The notes: a model not told the origin generated them from the sequence alone. A DNA stretch of 28,511 nt from Streptomyces sp. NRRL S-118 (GCF_000716335.1 NZ_KL591024.1:1-28511); one strand, 5' to 3'; numbered from the stretch's first letter, positions 9,006-16,313 are shown. Numbers and translations are program-made.

Positions 9006-9218
9006 ATGCGTCGAATCGCACAAGCAGCAGCGATCATGATGGCGTGCATCGGTGTCGTCATCGGCACCGCTGCCACTGCACGAGCCGTACCCGCCCACTT
9101 CTGCGTTCTCGGCGGTGGACACATCGGAGTGGGCTTTGACGGCCGCCCGGTGTGCGTCGGCGGCACCTACGACGGCGAGCCGATCGACAACGTCCGGAGC
9201 CGACCCGCGCGCGTGTGA
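9006..9218 (+). CDS. Small secreted two-cysteine protein
   Basis: A 70-aa preprotein. It starts MRRIAQAAAIMMACIGVV, a basic n-region plus hydrophobic core, with a likely signal-peptidase site after ATARA. The mature part is about 45 aa, beginning VPAHFCVLGGGHIGVGFDG, with exactly two cysteines (FCVLGG and RPVCVGG) that could form one disulfide after export. The internal ATG at 9006 is preferred over upstream ATGs because a GAAAGGA sits 6 nt before it and the signal peptide starts there. I do not recognise the family. Short secreted Cys-pair proteins are common in Streptomyces. Confidence 0.72.
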   Translation: MRRIAQAAAIMMACIGVVIGTAATARAVPAHFCVLGGGHIGVGFDGRPVCVGGTYDGEPIDNVRSRPARV

Positions 9219-9452
9219 TCGGCGACCCGATCAGGCGCCGGAACGGCGAAGGCGGCCGACGCGGACGGGCCTCTCACCCGGGCGGAGCCGTAGGGTGCAA
9301 CGGGCCGGGTACGGCGACGCCCAACGGCACAGCGGTACAGCTGACGACGGCACCCCAGCACCCCGGCGCTGCTGGACCGCGACGGCCGAACTCTTGTCGA
9401 AGCCGAACAGGCGGCCCACTGATGGGCGGGCCAGCCTAAGCGCGGCGAGTCC

Positions 9453-9617
9453 TCACTGCGCGCCCGCCACAGATCCTCTGGGACTCCAGCCGCCACCCTC
9501 GGGGACGACGGTCCAGGTACGCCCAGGCCTTCGCTTCCCCCCGGCCTCGGCCAGCAGGTCGGCCATCTGCCGCCATGCCGCTCGCGTACCACCACGGAGA
9601 GCGTCCGCCTCACTCAT
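9453..9617 (-). CDS. Possible 54-aa ORF overlapping SDR stop
   Basis: The ATG at 9617 overlaps the end of the SDR gene (AATGAGTGA), the geometry of translational coupling. The product, MSEADALRGG then TRAAWRQMADLLAEAGGKRR, has no family that I recognise. Third-position GC is only about 72%, lower than its neighbours, so it may be a degraded fragment or not a gene. Confidence 0.3.
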   Translation of the reverse strand: MSEADALRGGTRAAWRQMADLLAEAGGKRRPGRTWTVVPEGGGWSPRGSVAGAQ

Positions 9618-10587
9618 TCGGGACTTCCAGGGGGGTGCGGCATTGGGCATCCTCGGACAGTTGGTAGCGCACACCGGTGAGCGTCTCGGACAGCTCCCAC
9701 AGCCGACGGGCGGTGGTGGCGTCACGGATGGCGCGCTCCCGGGTGCGCTGAACGGGCTCTCCCCGCAGCTGCAGCGGCCCGTCGGGCACGATGTACGCTC
9801 CGCCCGGCAGGTCGGGGACGGTCGCGGCGTACAGGGAGGTCTTGGCGCCCATCGGGGTCGGGCGGAAGGCGACGCGGAGCAACAGCCGGGTCGATGCTGC
9901 GTAGAGTCGACCGCGGTTGACGTTGGCGCCGCCGGTGAGGACGTTGGTGCGAGTGAGGCCCGGGGCGACGGCCATGCTGCGCAGCCTCAAGCCGGCTGCA
10001 TCGGCGCGGCGTTGCAGTTCGGTCGCGAAGTAGAGATTGGCGCGCTTGGACTGCAGGTAGGCGAACATCGCGCGGTAGCGGCGTTCGGCGTTGAGGTTGT
10101 CCGGGTCGAAGCGGGCGAACCGCTGGCCCTCGCTGCTGACCGTGACCACCCGCGGAACGGGCGAGGCGAGCAGATGGGGCAGCATCAACCCGGTCAGGGC
10201 GAAGGTGCCCAGGTGGTTGATCCCGAACTGCGACTCGAAGCCATCTGCGGTCCGGGCGAACGGCACCATCGCCACGCCGGCGTTGTTGACCAGCAGGTCG
10301 AGCCGGTCATGGTCCCAGTCGTCGGCGAACTTGCGTATGGAGGCAAGATCGGCCAGGTCGAGGAGGCGCACCTCGGCGCGGGCCTCGGGCGCCCGGGCGA
10401 GCAGCCGGTCCAGGGCGGCCTGGCCTCGTTGGGGACTGCGGCAGGCCAGCACGACGTGGGCGCCCCGTCGGGCGAGCGTCTCCGCTGTGATCCGGCCGAT
10501 GCCGCTGTTGGCTCCGGTCACCACCACCAGGCGGCCGGTTTGGTCGGGGATGGAGTCGAGGGTCCATTTACGGGAAGCGCTGGGCAT
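9610..10587 (-). CDS. Short-chain dehydrogenase/reductase (SDR)
   Basis: A 325-aa NAD(P)-dependent oxidoreductase of the retinol-dehydrogenase-like SDR group. The Rossmann motif TGANSGIG is at residues 24-31, NNAG at 101-104, the catalytic Ser in VTVSSEGQ (151/152), and YxxxK as Tyr177-Lys181 (AYLQSK). An Arg at 50 (LACRSPQRG) is typical of NADP-preferring members. The substrate cannot be inferred. The ATG at 10587 has GAAGGA seven to eight nt upstream; the open frame extends further but without homology. It is divergent from a TetR gene across 130 nt that hold two matching operators, so it is very likely repressed by that regulator. Confidence 0.93.
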   Translation of the reverse strand: MPSASRKWTLDSIPDQTGRLVVVTGANSGIGRITAETLARRGAHVVLACRSPQRGQAALDRLLARAPEARAEVRLLDLADLASIRKFADDWDHDRLDLLVNNAGVAMVPFARTADGFESQFGINHLGTFALTGLMLPHLLASPVPRVVTVSSEGQRFARFDPDNLNAERRYRAMFAYLQSKRANLYFATELQRRADAAGLRLRSMAVAPGLTRTNVLTGGANVNRGRLYAASTRLLLRVAFRPTPMGAKTSLYAATVPDLPGGAYIVPDGPLQLRGEPVQRTRERAIRDATTARRLWELSETLTGVRYQLSEDAQCRTPLEVPNE

Positions 10588-10647
10588 GGCTTTCCTTCTC
10601 AGCTCTCGGTCGAGGCGTCCGGTACGCAGCTGTCCGGCACTCGCCTC

Positions 10648-10668
10648 ATCGCAACTCCAAGTTGCGAT
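10648..10668. promoter_or_regulatory. TetR operator 1 (ATCGCAACT-CCA-AGTTGCGAT)
   Basis: A perfect 9-bp inverted repeat around a 3-nt centre in the SDR/TetR intergenic region, with core GCAAC-N5-GTTGC. It is about 60 bp upstream of the SDR start and 50 bp upstream of the regulator start, where it could block both promoters. The same core recurs 51 bp away. Confidence 0.75.
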
Positions 10669-10701
10669 ATCCTGGAGCCTGGCACGTGATCGACCACTAG
10701 C

Positions 10702-10716
10702 GCAACCAGGAGTTGC
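10702..10716. promoter_or_regulatory. TetR operator 2 (GCAAC-CAGGA-GTTGC)
   Basis: The second copy of GCAAC-N5-GTTGC. It contains the regulator's ribosome binding site (AGGAG) and ends 1 nt before its ATG, so binding here would act on the regulator itself. The shared half-sites and spacer length with operator 1 argue that both are recognised by the same dimeric repressor. Confidence 0.68.
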
Positions 10717-10717
10717 A

Positions 10718-11371
10718 ATGGAGCTGGGTTCCCCCGGTCCTGCCCGCCCGGTCGGGCGCGGCCGCAAGGCACAGGCGGCGGTCCGCGCCGCCACCCTTGC
10801 CGAGTTGCTGGACCGGGGCTATGCCGAACTGACCGTCGAGGGCGTGGCCCAGCGGGCCGGGGTGCACAAAACAACGGTCTACCGGCGCTGGAAGGATCGC
10901 GCGAGCCTGGTCGTGGACGCGCTTGCCGAGCACTTCGCCACCGACATCCCCACCCCGGACACCGGAGCCATCGAGACCGACCTGCAAGCCCTCGCGCGGG
11001 CGCTTGCGCACAGCATGACGGGCCCGGTGGGCAGAGCGGTGCAGACCGCGATGTACTCCGACGCAGGCCGACTGCCGGAGATCGCCGAGGCGCGGCAGCG
11101 GGTCTTCGCCGACCGGTTCCGGCGCGCCGAGCCGGTGGTCACCCGCGCCATCGAGCGAGGCGAACTCCCGGCGGGCACCGATCCGGTCGAGATGCTCAAG
11201 ACGCTTGCCGCACCCATCTACTTCCGGTTGCTGGTCAGTGCCGATCCGATCGACGAGGGCACCGCCGACCAGGCCGTACGGATCACGCTCGCCGCCGCCC
11301 GCGCCGGCGCCCTGACACAGGGCTCCGCCGTAGCGGTCGGGGGGACCGAAGCGGACGCCGGTCAGGCATGA
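10718..11371 (+). CDS. TetR/AcrR family transcriptional regulator
   Basis: A 217-aa repressor. The N-terminal DNA-binding domain is clear at about residues 25-65: LAELLDRGYAELTVEGVA, then QRAGVHKTTVYRRWKDRASL, the canonical TetR recognition-helix region. The C-terminal ligand domain (LARALAHSMTGPVGRA, VFADRFRRAEPVV, PIYFRLLVSADP) resembles the TetR_C group found in many Streptomyces TetR proteins; the ligand is unknown. The ATG follows AGGAG by 6 nt. It is transcribed divergently from the SDR gene, and the two palindromic sites between them make local regulation likely. Confidence 0.93.
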   Translation: MELGSPGPARPVGRGRKAQAAVRAATLAELLDRGYAELTVEGVAQRAGVHKTTVYRRWKDRASLVVDALAEHFATDIPTPDTGAIETDLQALARALAHSMTGPVGRAVQTAMYSDAGRLPEIAEARQRVFADRFRRAEPVVTRAIERGELPAGTDPVEMLKTLAAPIYFRLLVSADPIDEGTADQAVRITLAAARAGALTQGSAVAVGGTEADAGQA

Positions 11372-11441
11372 AGGCCAGCGGGCTCGCGCCACACGTACCG
11401 TGACTGATGCCGGAAGGACAAGCGGCAGCCCCAGCAGGTGG

Positions 11442-11695
11442 CGGGCGCTCCAGGCCGCGGGTGGTCAGCATGCGGGTACCGGCGTCATCCAGGGTAGTTG
11501 TGCAGCGCCGATGCACCATCTGCCAGGAGGTGCCGAAGACCGGTGGGAGCCGCCGCCAGGTGCACCCTGTCGTGGCAACCCAAATGATTGCCGCGAGTAC
11601 TGCCCGGTCGTCAGCTGGCCGCCGGCTCCGCCCTGTGGACGCACTGGAGGCGTGGGAGCAACCTGCTGAAAGATCTCCCACAGCCCATCGGGCAC
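11442..11695 (-). pseudogene. IS5-family transposase, N-terminal remnant with frameshift
   Basis: The fragment begins MPDGLWEIFQQVAPTPPVRP, the usual IS5-type N-terminus. It then jumps frame near 11620 to DDRAVLAAIIWVATTGCTWR, RLPPVFGTSWQMVHRR, the DUF4096-like domain. Similarity ends soon after, and the catalytic DDE domain is absent. It is a dead insertion-sequence fragment between the TetR gene and the NTF2-like gene. Confidence 0.8.
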
Positions 11696-11754
11696 CAGAC
11701 GCTCCCCTATTCCCCTGCACGTGACGACGAACGAACACCGTCCGAGATTCGCAG

Positions 11755-12141
11755 TTACATGCTGTCGGGCGGGATGGGCGTGGCCTGGTGGTAGTACATC
11801 TGCCAGGTTGCGTCCGCGCCTTGCTTGCGCCAGAGCGAACTGCGCCGTGCCCGGTTTCCATCCAGCGTGGTCTCGTAGGTGAGGTGCACCAGCCCGGGGG
11901 CCAGCAGGACACCGGTGAATTTTGAGGGCTCGTAGCGCGGACCGCCTTCTACCGCACCGTCCATCTTGGGCATCGAGGCAAGTATCTCGTCATACGTCCA
12001 CCGCCGCCCCGAAGCGCCGACTTCTACGAAGTCCGGGTCCAGTAGTTGCTGGGCAAGCGAGCGTGATATGCGCACCTTGGGGTCCATGAGGCGCAGCTCG
12101 CCTGCGATCGCTTCGCGTACCTCATCCGTCTCTCGGCTCAT
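11755..12141 (-). CDS. NTF2-like / DUF4440 family protein
   Basis: A 128-aa protein with the SnoaL/NTF2-like (DUF4440) pattern: an N-terminal helix pair (EVREAIAGELRLMDPKVRIS), then LDPDFVEVGASGRRWTYDEI, a strand-rich core (GLVHLTYETT) and ending RRSSLWRKQGADATWQMYYH. The fold makes a cone-shaped pocket; relatives include small isomerases and many unknowns, so no activity is assigned. The ATG at 12141 has only a weak GAGAAAAG upstream. Codon use is less GC-extreme than its neighbours, and it lies next to IS debris, so it may have been acquired. Confidence 0.85.
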   Translation of the reverse strand: MSRETDEVREAIAGELRLMDPKVRISRSLAQQLLDPDFVEVGASGRRWTYDEILASMPKMDGAVEGGPRYEPSKFTGVLLAPGLVHLTYETTLDGNRARRSSLWRKQGADATWQMYYHQATPIPPDSM

Positions 12142-12183
12142 GCAGGCATCTTTTCTCAGGTGCCCAAGACCGTCGCAACCGAG

Positions 12184-12360
12184 TTACCACGCGGAGCACA
12201 GCTCGGCTTCAGGGCCGACTGGGCCCATCGAGACGACTCCTTGGTCGTCGAATTCGAAACCCGAAGTCTCCGCACGGGCAATGATGTCGCGCACTGCCTC
12301 GGGGCTTGTGACGACCACCACGGCCCCGCAGCCCGGACAAGAATGCGGCCACCACGGCAC
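12184..12360 (-). CDS. Possible 58-aa zinc-knuckle hypothetical protein
   Basis: A GTG at 12360 opens a 58-aa frame: VPWWPHSCPGCGAVVVV, then SPEAVRDIIARAETSGFEFD and a polar tail ending ELCSAW. One CxxC knuckle is visible, followed by a helix; a further Cys is near the end. The sequence looks like a protein rather than noise, but no ribosome binding site is evident. It could be the tail of a longer, truncated gene. Confidence 0.35.
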   Translation of the reverse strand: MPWWPHSCPGCGAVVVVTSPEAVRDIIARAETSGFEFDDQGVVSMGPVGPEAELCSAW

Positions 12361-12690
12361 GCCAACGGCACAGCACCGCCACGGCGGCGAACGGTAGCAG
12401 CAACACAGACGCCCGTCCCGCGCTCCCGACGCCGCCGCCGTTGGGGCTCCCGCTGCACACCCCTTGCCCACAGGACCCGGCACTCTGGCGGGTGTCGAAG
12501 CAGCAGCGGCACGGTACGAGTGGCTGCGTAGGTCAGAAGCCGGAACGGTTGTCGGTAGATTCCGAGAACGTCCACGGGCGGGCACCCCTGAAAATGTCGG
12601 TGAGAAGTAGGGACAGGCTGGCGCCCTTGTCTCGCGGTCTCGGTGCCGGAGCCCGGGCCACCGGGTTCGTCCGTGAGGGAGGATCCCCTC
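12361..12690. other. Intergenic stretch without assigned gene
   Basis: About 330 nt between the possible zinc-knuckle ORF and the gene at 12691. Open frames on both strands lack recognisable domains. The right end carries the strong GGGAGG ribosome binding site of the next gene. Confidence 0.4.
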
Positions 12691-13062
12691 ATGGACAGAG
12701 TCGTTGATCTTGACGAGGTGGCTGCGGTCCTGGCTGGACGGACAGTGGGCTGGGAGTCGGCCGGCCTCGAAGTGAGCCAGGTGACCTGGAGGGATGCCGA
12801 GGCGTCGTGGCCCCAGCCTCTGGAGACTGACCGAGCTCGTGTGCATGACCCCGACTCGGTTGGCGTGGTCATCTCCGGGCCGGGGGACGCGGAGCTGTCG
12901 GTTGTGCTGTTCCGTGGCGGCTGGGCCGATGTGGACTTCATCGCCAACCTTGACGACGCTCGTTGCCTGCCGGCGTCGGGCATCACCTCGGCGTCGGACT
13001 TCGGGACCCGAATGGATCAGTGGGTCACTCATGTCTTCGGGAGCCTCGACAGCGGTCGATGA
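12691..13062 (+). CDS. Hypothetical protein, 123 aa, acidic
   Basis: Starts at the ATG at 12691, 9 nt after GGGAGG; the longer frame from 12643 lacks such a site. The product is acidic and soluble, with no signal peptide or membrane segment: MDRVVDLDEVAAVLAG, then GWESAGLEVSQVTWRD, a strand-rich centre (VGVVISGPGDAELSVVLF), GGWADVDFIANL and a C-terminal helix. The pattern of small acidic alpha/beta proteins resembles immunity-type proteins in general, but I cannot place it in a family. No toxin gene was seen next to it. Confidence 0.75.
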   Translation: MDRVVDLDEVAAVLAGRTVGWESAGLEVSQVTWRDAEASWPQPLETDRARVHDPDSVGVVISGPGDAELSVVLFRGGWADVDFIANLDDARCLPASGITSASDFGTRMDQWVTHVFGSLDSGR

Positions 13063-13080
13063 GGGCTGCGTCGCCTTGGC

Positions 13081-13277
13081 TCACATGACCACCTGCTGTT
13101 CAGCGTGAGCGCAGGTGGTGGCGAGGCGGTAGGAGTCGGTGCCGGTCTCGATAATGTGGCCGCCGAAAGTGAGGCGGTCGGCGATGACCGCGCAGAGGCG
13201 AGGGTCGGTAAAGGTCTTGGTCCAGCCGGAGAACGACTCGTTCGAGCCGATGACCACGCTGTTCTTCTCCTCGCGTA
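13081..13277 (-). pseudogene. istB: IS21 istB (ATP-binding helper), C-terminal part
   Basis: Read on the minus strand this gives REEKNSVVIGSNESFSGWTK, DPRLCAVIADRLTFGGHI, then ETGTDSYRLA and a stop at 13081-13083. This is the C-terminus of an IstB transposition helper ATPase. The middle part of the same gene lies at 14765-14934, on the far side of the IS630 element. Joining the flanks leaves about 20 residues unaccounted for and an altered frame, so istB was deleted as well as interrupted. Confidence 0.85.
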
Positions 13278-13307
13278 GTGCTGTGACCGCTATGGTTCGC
13301 CGGGTTG
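13278..13307 (+). repeat. IS630 left terminal inverted repeat
   Basis: Begins GTGCTGTGACCGCTATGG. It matches the reverse complement of 14735-14764 at about 26 of 30 positions; the differences are the C/G pairs at the tip and the central TA/AT. A TA dinucleotide precedes it. Confidence 0.85.
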
Positions 13308-13322
13308 AGAGGGAGGACCGGG

Positions 13323-13562
13323 GTGTTCGTGGAGATCGTCTTCGTGGGGCTGCCGATCGACCGTGATGAGATCGAGGAGGCGTTGGAAGCGGCGTTCGAG
13401 CTCGATGGCGAGGTCACGGGCGCGGGCAGCGGTATGGGTCGTTGCCATCTTGACCTTGAAATCGCAGAGGGCTCGGACACGACCGCGGCCCTGGAGCGGC
13501 TCCGGGCTGTGCTGTCCGACCTGGGAGTCGCGGACTGCGCGACCTTGAACGTCAGCGAGTGA
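13323..13562 (+). CDS. Small passenger protein inside IS630 element, 79 aa
   Basis: The GTG at 13323 is preceded at about 6 nt by GGGAGG, which fixes the start. The product, VFVEIVFVGLPIDRDEIEEA then GEVTGAGSGMGRCHLDLEI, ERLRAVLSDLGV and ATLNVSE, reads as a compact alternating alpha/beta fold (strand-helix-strand-strand-helix-strand), ferredoxin- or ACT-like. It is acidic with no signal peptide. It sits between the left terminal repeat and the transposase, tail to tail with the latter with no gap (stop 13560-13562, transposase stop 13563-13565). Its function is unknown; it could be cargo or an accessory or regulatory factor of the element. Confidence 0.75.
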   Translation: MFVEIVFVGLPIDRDEIEEALEAAFELDGEVTGAGSGMGRCHLDLEIAEGSDTTAALERLRAVLSDLGVADCATLNVSE

Positions 13563-14680
13563 TCAGGCTGCCATCCGTGCTCGTCCACCCCAGCGGATGC
13601 CCTTCTCGCTGCGGATCCGGGCGCGTTCGCGGCGTTCGGCCGCCAGGACATCTCGGTGGCGGGCGTTGGCGTTGCGCCAGCGTAGATAGGAGTGCAGAGC
13701 CCTGGTCTGGATCGTGTGGTTGGGGTGGTTCGAGCTGGCGATGGTGAACTGCCGCAGTGGTCCGAAGTGGGCCCCGATTGGATTCGCCCAGGACGCGTAG
13801 GTCGGGGTGAAGCACAGTTCGACCCGGTGTTTCTTCGCCCAGCGGCGGATCTTCTCGCCTTTATGGGCGGACAGGTTGTCCAAGATCACGTAGATGGGTG
13901 CGCCGTCCGGCCGGGCTGCGCGGATCGATCTGAGTGCGGCCAGGGTGTTGGCGGCGCCCTTCTTTCGCCGGTTGACGCCCCACAGAGTGTCGTCGCCGAC
14001 CGAGTAGCAGCCGTGGAAGTAGCGGACCCGTGGGTGCGGTGGTAGGTCGCGGGGTGCCGCTCGGGGTGACCGGCGGCGGCCCAGCCCGAACCGCCGATCG
14101 GCCGGATACCCAGCGGCCCGAACTCGTCGAACGCGAAGACTCGGTCGGGGAAGCGGTCCAGGACGTGCTCGATCTGGTCGAGCTTGGCGTCGCGCTCGGG
14201 ATCGGGCGACTCCTTCCAGGTCTTCATGCGCTGGAAGGTGACGCCGCGGCGGGCGAGCAGGCATCGTAAGGCCTCGTGGCCGATGCGGATCACCCGGCCG
14301 TGGACCCGGTGCAGGTAGATGACGAGCTTGCGGATGGACCAACGGGTGAATGGCTGGCCGAGCTTGGTCGGTCGGGTGGTGGCCGTCGCGACGATGAAGT
14401 CCTCGTCGTCAGGGCTGAGCTGGCGGGGACGGCCTCCCGCCCAGCGAGGGTCCAGGCAGGCCAGGCCGATCTCGTTGAAGCGGTGGATCACGTCGCGGAC
14501 GGTGTCCTCGTCGGCTTGGACCAGCTGGGCGATGACCGGGACGCCGTTCCCGCTGGCGGAGGCCAGCAGCATCATCGCGCGCCGGTAGCGCACCGAATTG
14601 GTGCTGCCCCGGCGCACGATCTGCTGCAGCTTCTGCCCTTCCCTGTCGGTCAGTCTGCGCACACGGACAGGCTCGGCCAC
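13563..14680 (-). pseudogene. IS630-family transposase, frameshifted and lacking catalytic Glu
   Basis: The protein starts at a GTG (14680) 4 nt after GGAGG (VAEPVRVRRLTDREGQKL) and continues with an N-terminal HTH region and FAFDEFGPLGIRP (first catalytic Asp). Near 14040 one base is missing (CACGGGTCC where CACGGGGTCC is expected). The rest lies in another frame: VRYFHGCYSVGDDTLWG, VILDNLSAHK (second Asp), then SWANPIGAHFGPLRQF. In relatives the last motif has Glu (PIEAHFGP); here it is Gly, a GAG to GGG change. Two independent lesions make it inactive. Confidence 0.88.
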
Positions 14681-14734
14681 CGCACCTCCACCGGTCGGCT
14701 CGGACGTCACCGCACATCCAACCGCCCCAACCAC

Positions 14735-14764
14735 CAACCCGGCGAACCAATGCGGTCAGAGCAG
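14735..14764 (-). repeat. IS630 right terminal inverted repeat
   Basis: The mirror of the left repeat, read on the minus strand from 14764. It contains CAACCCGGCGAACCA on the plus strand and is followed by TA. It lies about 55 nt upstream of the transposase GTG, so it may also contain the transposase promoter. Confidence 0.85.
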
Positions 14765-14934
14765 TAGCCGAGTTCGCCGATGCAGAGCAGTTCGACGCGG
14801 CCGTAGCGGGCGATGGTCTTGGTCAGCTGCTTCTCATCAGCGGCCTCGACGAGCTCGTTGATCAGCTTGGCCGCCAGGACATACGTGACCCGGTAGCCGG
14901 CCATCGCGGCCTCGGTACCCAGCGCGATCAGCAT
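14765..14934 (-). pseudogene. istB: IS21 istB, internal part
   Basis: Reads MLIALGTEAAMAGYRVTYVL, AAKLINELVEAADEKQL, then TIARYGRVELLCIGELGY and runs into the IS630 end. In intact IstB this stretch directly follows the Walker A motif (GTGKTH), which is missing. The Walker B Asp (usual LLCIDELGY) is Gly. It starts just after the istA stop codon, showing a deletion of the istB N-terminus. Confidence 0.85.
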
Positions 14935-14941
14935 CTCCTCT

Positions 14942-15433
14942 TCAGGTGGCGGGGCGGTTGAGTCGGCGGAGTCGCAGGAGCTCGTCGTAGCGGGCGACGG
15001 AGGCAGCGGGCGCCTGTCGGGCGGCAGATGGGCCGGGACGGCAGCAGGCAGCGGAGCGATACGGGGTTGGCTCCCAGGGGTGATCGGCTGTGGTTGCGCC
15101 TCTGGTTCGGCATCGGCGTCAGCCGCCTTGCGGGCCTCCAGCGCGACGGCGTCGGCGGTCAACCGCGTCGGCCTTCAGCGCGGAGGCAAGACCGGTGATC
15201 ACGTGCTCGGTCAGATCCGCCGTGAGGATGGCGTCGATCACCGGCTTGTAGGAGACCAGCCTCGTCCCCCTCGGCCTCATCTTCTTCCGCGGTTCCGGCA
15301 ACGAGGAGGCCAAAGCCCTCGGTACGGTCTCGTAGCCGGCGCCGTACTTCCGCTTGAGAGCACGCACCGACATGCCGGTCCTGGCGCCACGGCGGATCGC
15401 CGCGCACAGATCGACCTTGGACTTCGGCAACAC
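14942..15433 (-). pseudogene. istA: IS21 istA transposase, internally deleted and frameshifted
   Basis: The N-terminal 76 residues are present (VLPKSKVDLCAAIRRGARTG, MSVRALKRKYGAGYETV, LPEPRKKM, YKPVIDAILTADL), the HTH region of IstA. The integrase core is gone. A typical C-terminal segment follows (AVALEARKAADADAEPEAQ, then HLPPDRRPLPP), and after a frame change VARYDELLRLRRLNRPAT ends at a stop at 14942-14944. It is non-functional. Confidence 0.8.
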
Positions 15434-15969
15434 CCCGGCCCCCTTGTCATGCAAAGCACAACCATGATCCCGAAGCAAGCACCGAGGCGTTCCCAGAACT
15501 CGGCGACATCACTCTCCCGTGGAACCGGGCGTTCCCGCCGCTGAGCATCAGATGTTCCTGAACATCACCTACAAAGCCGGTATGAGCGATTCTCTTTCCT
15601 TCCCACACCATGACGGGATCGCCTTGCGCAGGCTCCTGCGGGCGTGCGGGCGAGTCTTTTTTATTCCACGATTTTCGGCTGACTCCTGTCAGAGCTCCCT
15701 CTCCTGCATCATCCCTGATCACCTACGTGGCGCCCGCGGCGCCTCTGCGCCCACCCTTCCGCGGGTGCGGATTCCCTGCCTCTGCGGACCGGGATATTCC
15801 ACTGCCCTTCCGGACTGGTGATGTCGACTCCCATCGGGACAAACGTGCCATCGATCACTCTGCTCGTACGAACACCCGCGAGGATGTCGATCTGGCCGGT
15901 AAGCGCTTTCGGGAGAGCGGGTGCGTGTGTGACGGTAGAAACTCCAGACCCGCCCGTGAGAGGAAGAGA
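15434..15969. other. Lower-GC gap before the secreted gene
   Basis: About 535 nt with noticeably more A/T than the surroundings (for example GTCTTTTTTATTCC near 15655). No protein was recognised. A plus frame (MFLNITYKAGMSDSLSFPHH, from about 15550) and a minus frame (RTSRVIDGTFVPMGVDIT, about 15830) look partly protein-like. The latter faintly resembles an IS transposase motif, but neither can be assigned. The end carries the GAGAGGAAG ribosome binding site of the next gene. Confidence 0.4.
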
Positions 15970-16297
15970 ATGAAGCTTTCCGTGCGCCGTTCCCTCGGTG
16001 TTGCAGCAGTCGCCGCAGCCGCCATGCTCGGCACGGCCGTGCCCGCCACGGCGGCCACGACGTCCACTAACGGGGCGCTGATCAACCGTACGGACTGCAA
16101 CGAGAACAGCTACCTGGAAATCCACAACAACAGCGGTCGCGACACGCTCTGTTTCGCCAATGCCGGAACGATGCCCGTCGCCATCTACGGCGTGAACTGG
16201 GTCGAGCGACCCGAGGCTCGAGTCCATCACCCTTCAGCGGTGGAGCTCGTGGAACCCGGGCCACATCCACCAGATCATATCGATCCGGATCCACTAA
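15970..16297 (+). pseudogene. Secreted beta/gamma-crystallin-like protein with internal deletion
   Basis: A signal peptide (MKLSVRRSLGVAAVAAAAML, cleavage after PATAA) leads to TDCNENSYLEIHNNSGRD and FANAGTMPVAIYGVNWV, a pattern seen in small secreted crystallin-like proteins of Streptomyces. After about 16203 this frame loses similarity, while the next frame reads LESITLQRWSSWNPGHIHQI and ISIRIH before TAA at 16295. About a dozen codons (the strand following VNWV in relatives, from memory) appear deleted, shifting the frame. The start is supported by GAGAGGAAG upstream, and a good terminator follows. Confidence 0.72.
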
Positions 16298-16313
16298 TAA
16301 CGAAGAACGGCCG

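Larger units (their letters stand above)
13278..14764. mobile_element. IS630-family element with passenger gene, inserted in istB
   Basis: A 1487-bp element bounded by nearly perfect 30-bp inverted repeats (13278-13307 and 14735-14764), with TA immediately outside both ends (13276-13277 and 14765-14766), the target duplication expected of IS630/Tc1-type elements. It contains the transposase gene on the minus strand and a 79-aa ORF on the plus strand whose stop codon abuts the transposase stop. The flanks are both istB, which independently supports the limits. The transposase is defective, so this copy could move only in trans. Confidence 0.88.
13081..15433 (-). mobile_element. Decayed IS21-family element
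   Basis: Reading down the minus strand: the istA N-terminus (15433-15206), a deletion, the istA C-terminus (to 14942), an istB piece lacking its N-terminus and Walker A (14934-14765), the IS630 insertion, and the istB C-terminus (13277-13081). The istA-then-istB order is that of IS21 elements. I could not identify the terminal repeats, so the limits given are those of the coding remnants. Confidence 0.75.

Noticed and set aside
12160..12531. A plus-strand 123-codon frame starting MPKTVATELPRG
   Set aside because: Arg/Pro/His-rich after the first third and antisense to the better-looking zinc-knuckle frame; no ribosome binding site.
14030..14050. Programmed -1 frameshifting in the IS630 transposase
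   Set aside because: The site (CACGGGTCC) is not a classical slippery heptamer, and the catalytic Glu is also lost, so simple inactivation is the better reading.
13081..15433. CRISPR or integron-like array suggested by the many inverted segments
   Set aside because: The repeated segments are only the two IS630 ends; there are no regularly spaced repeats.
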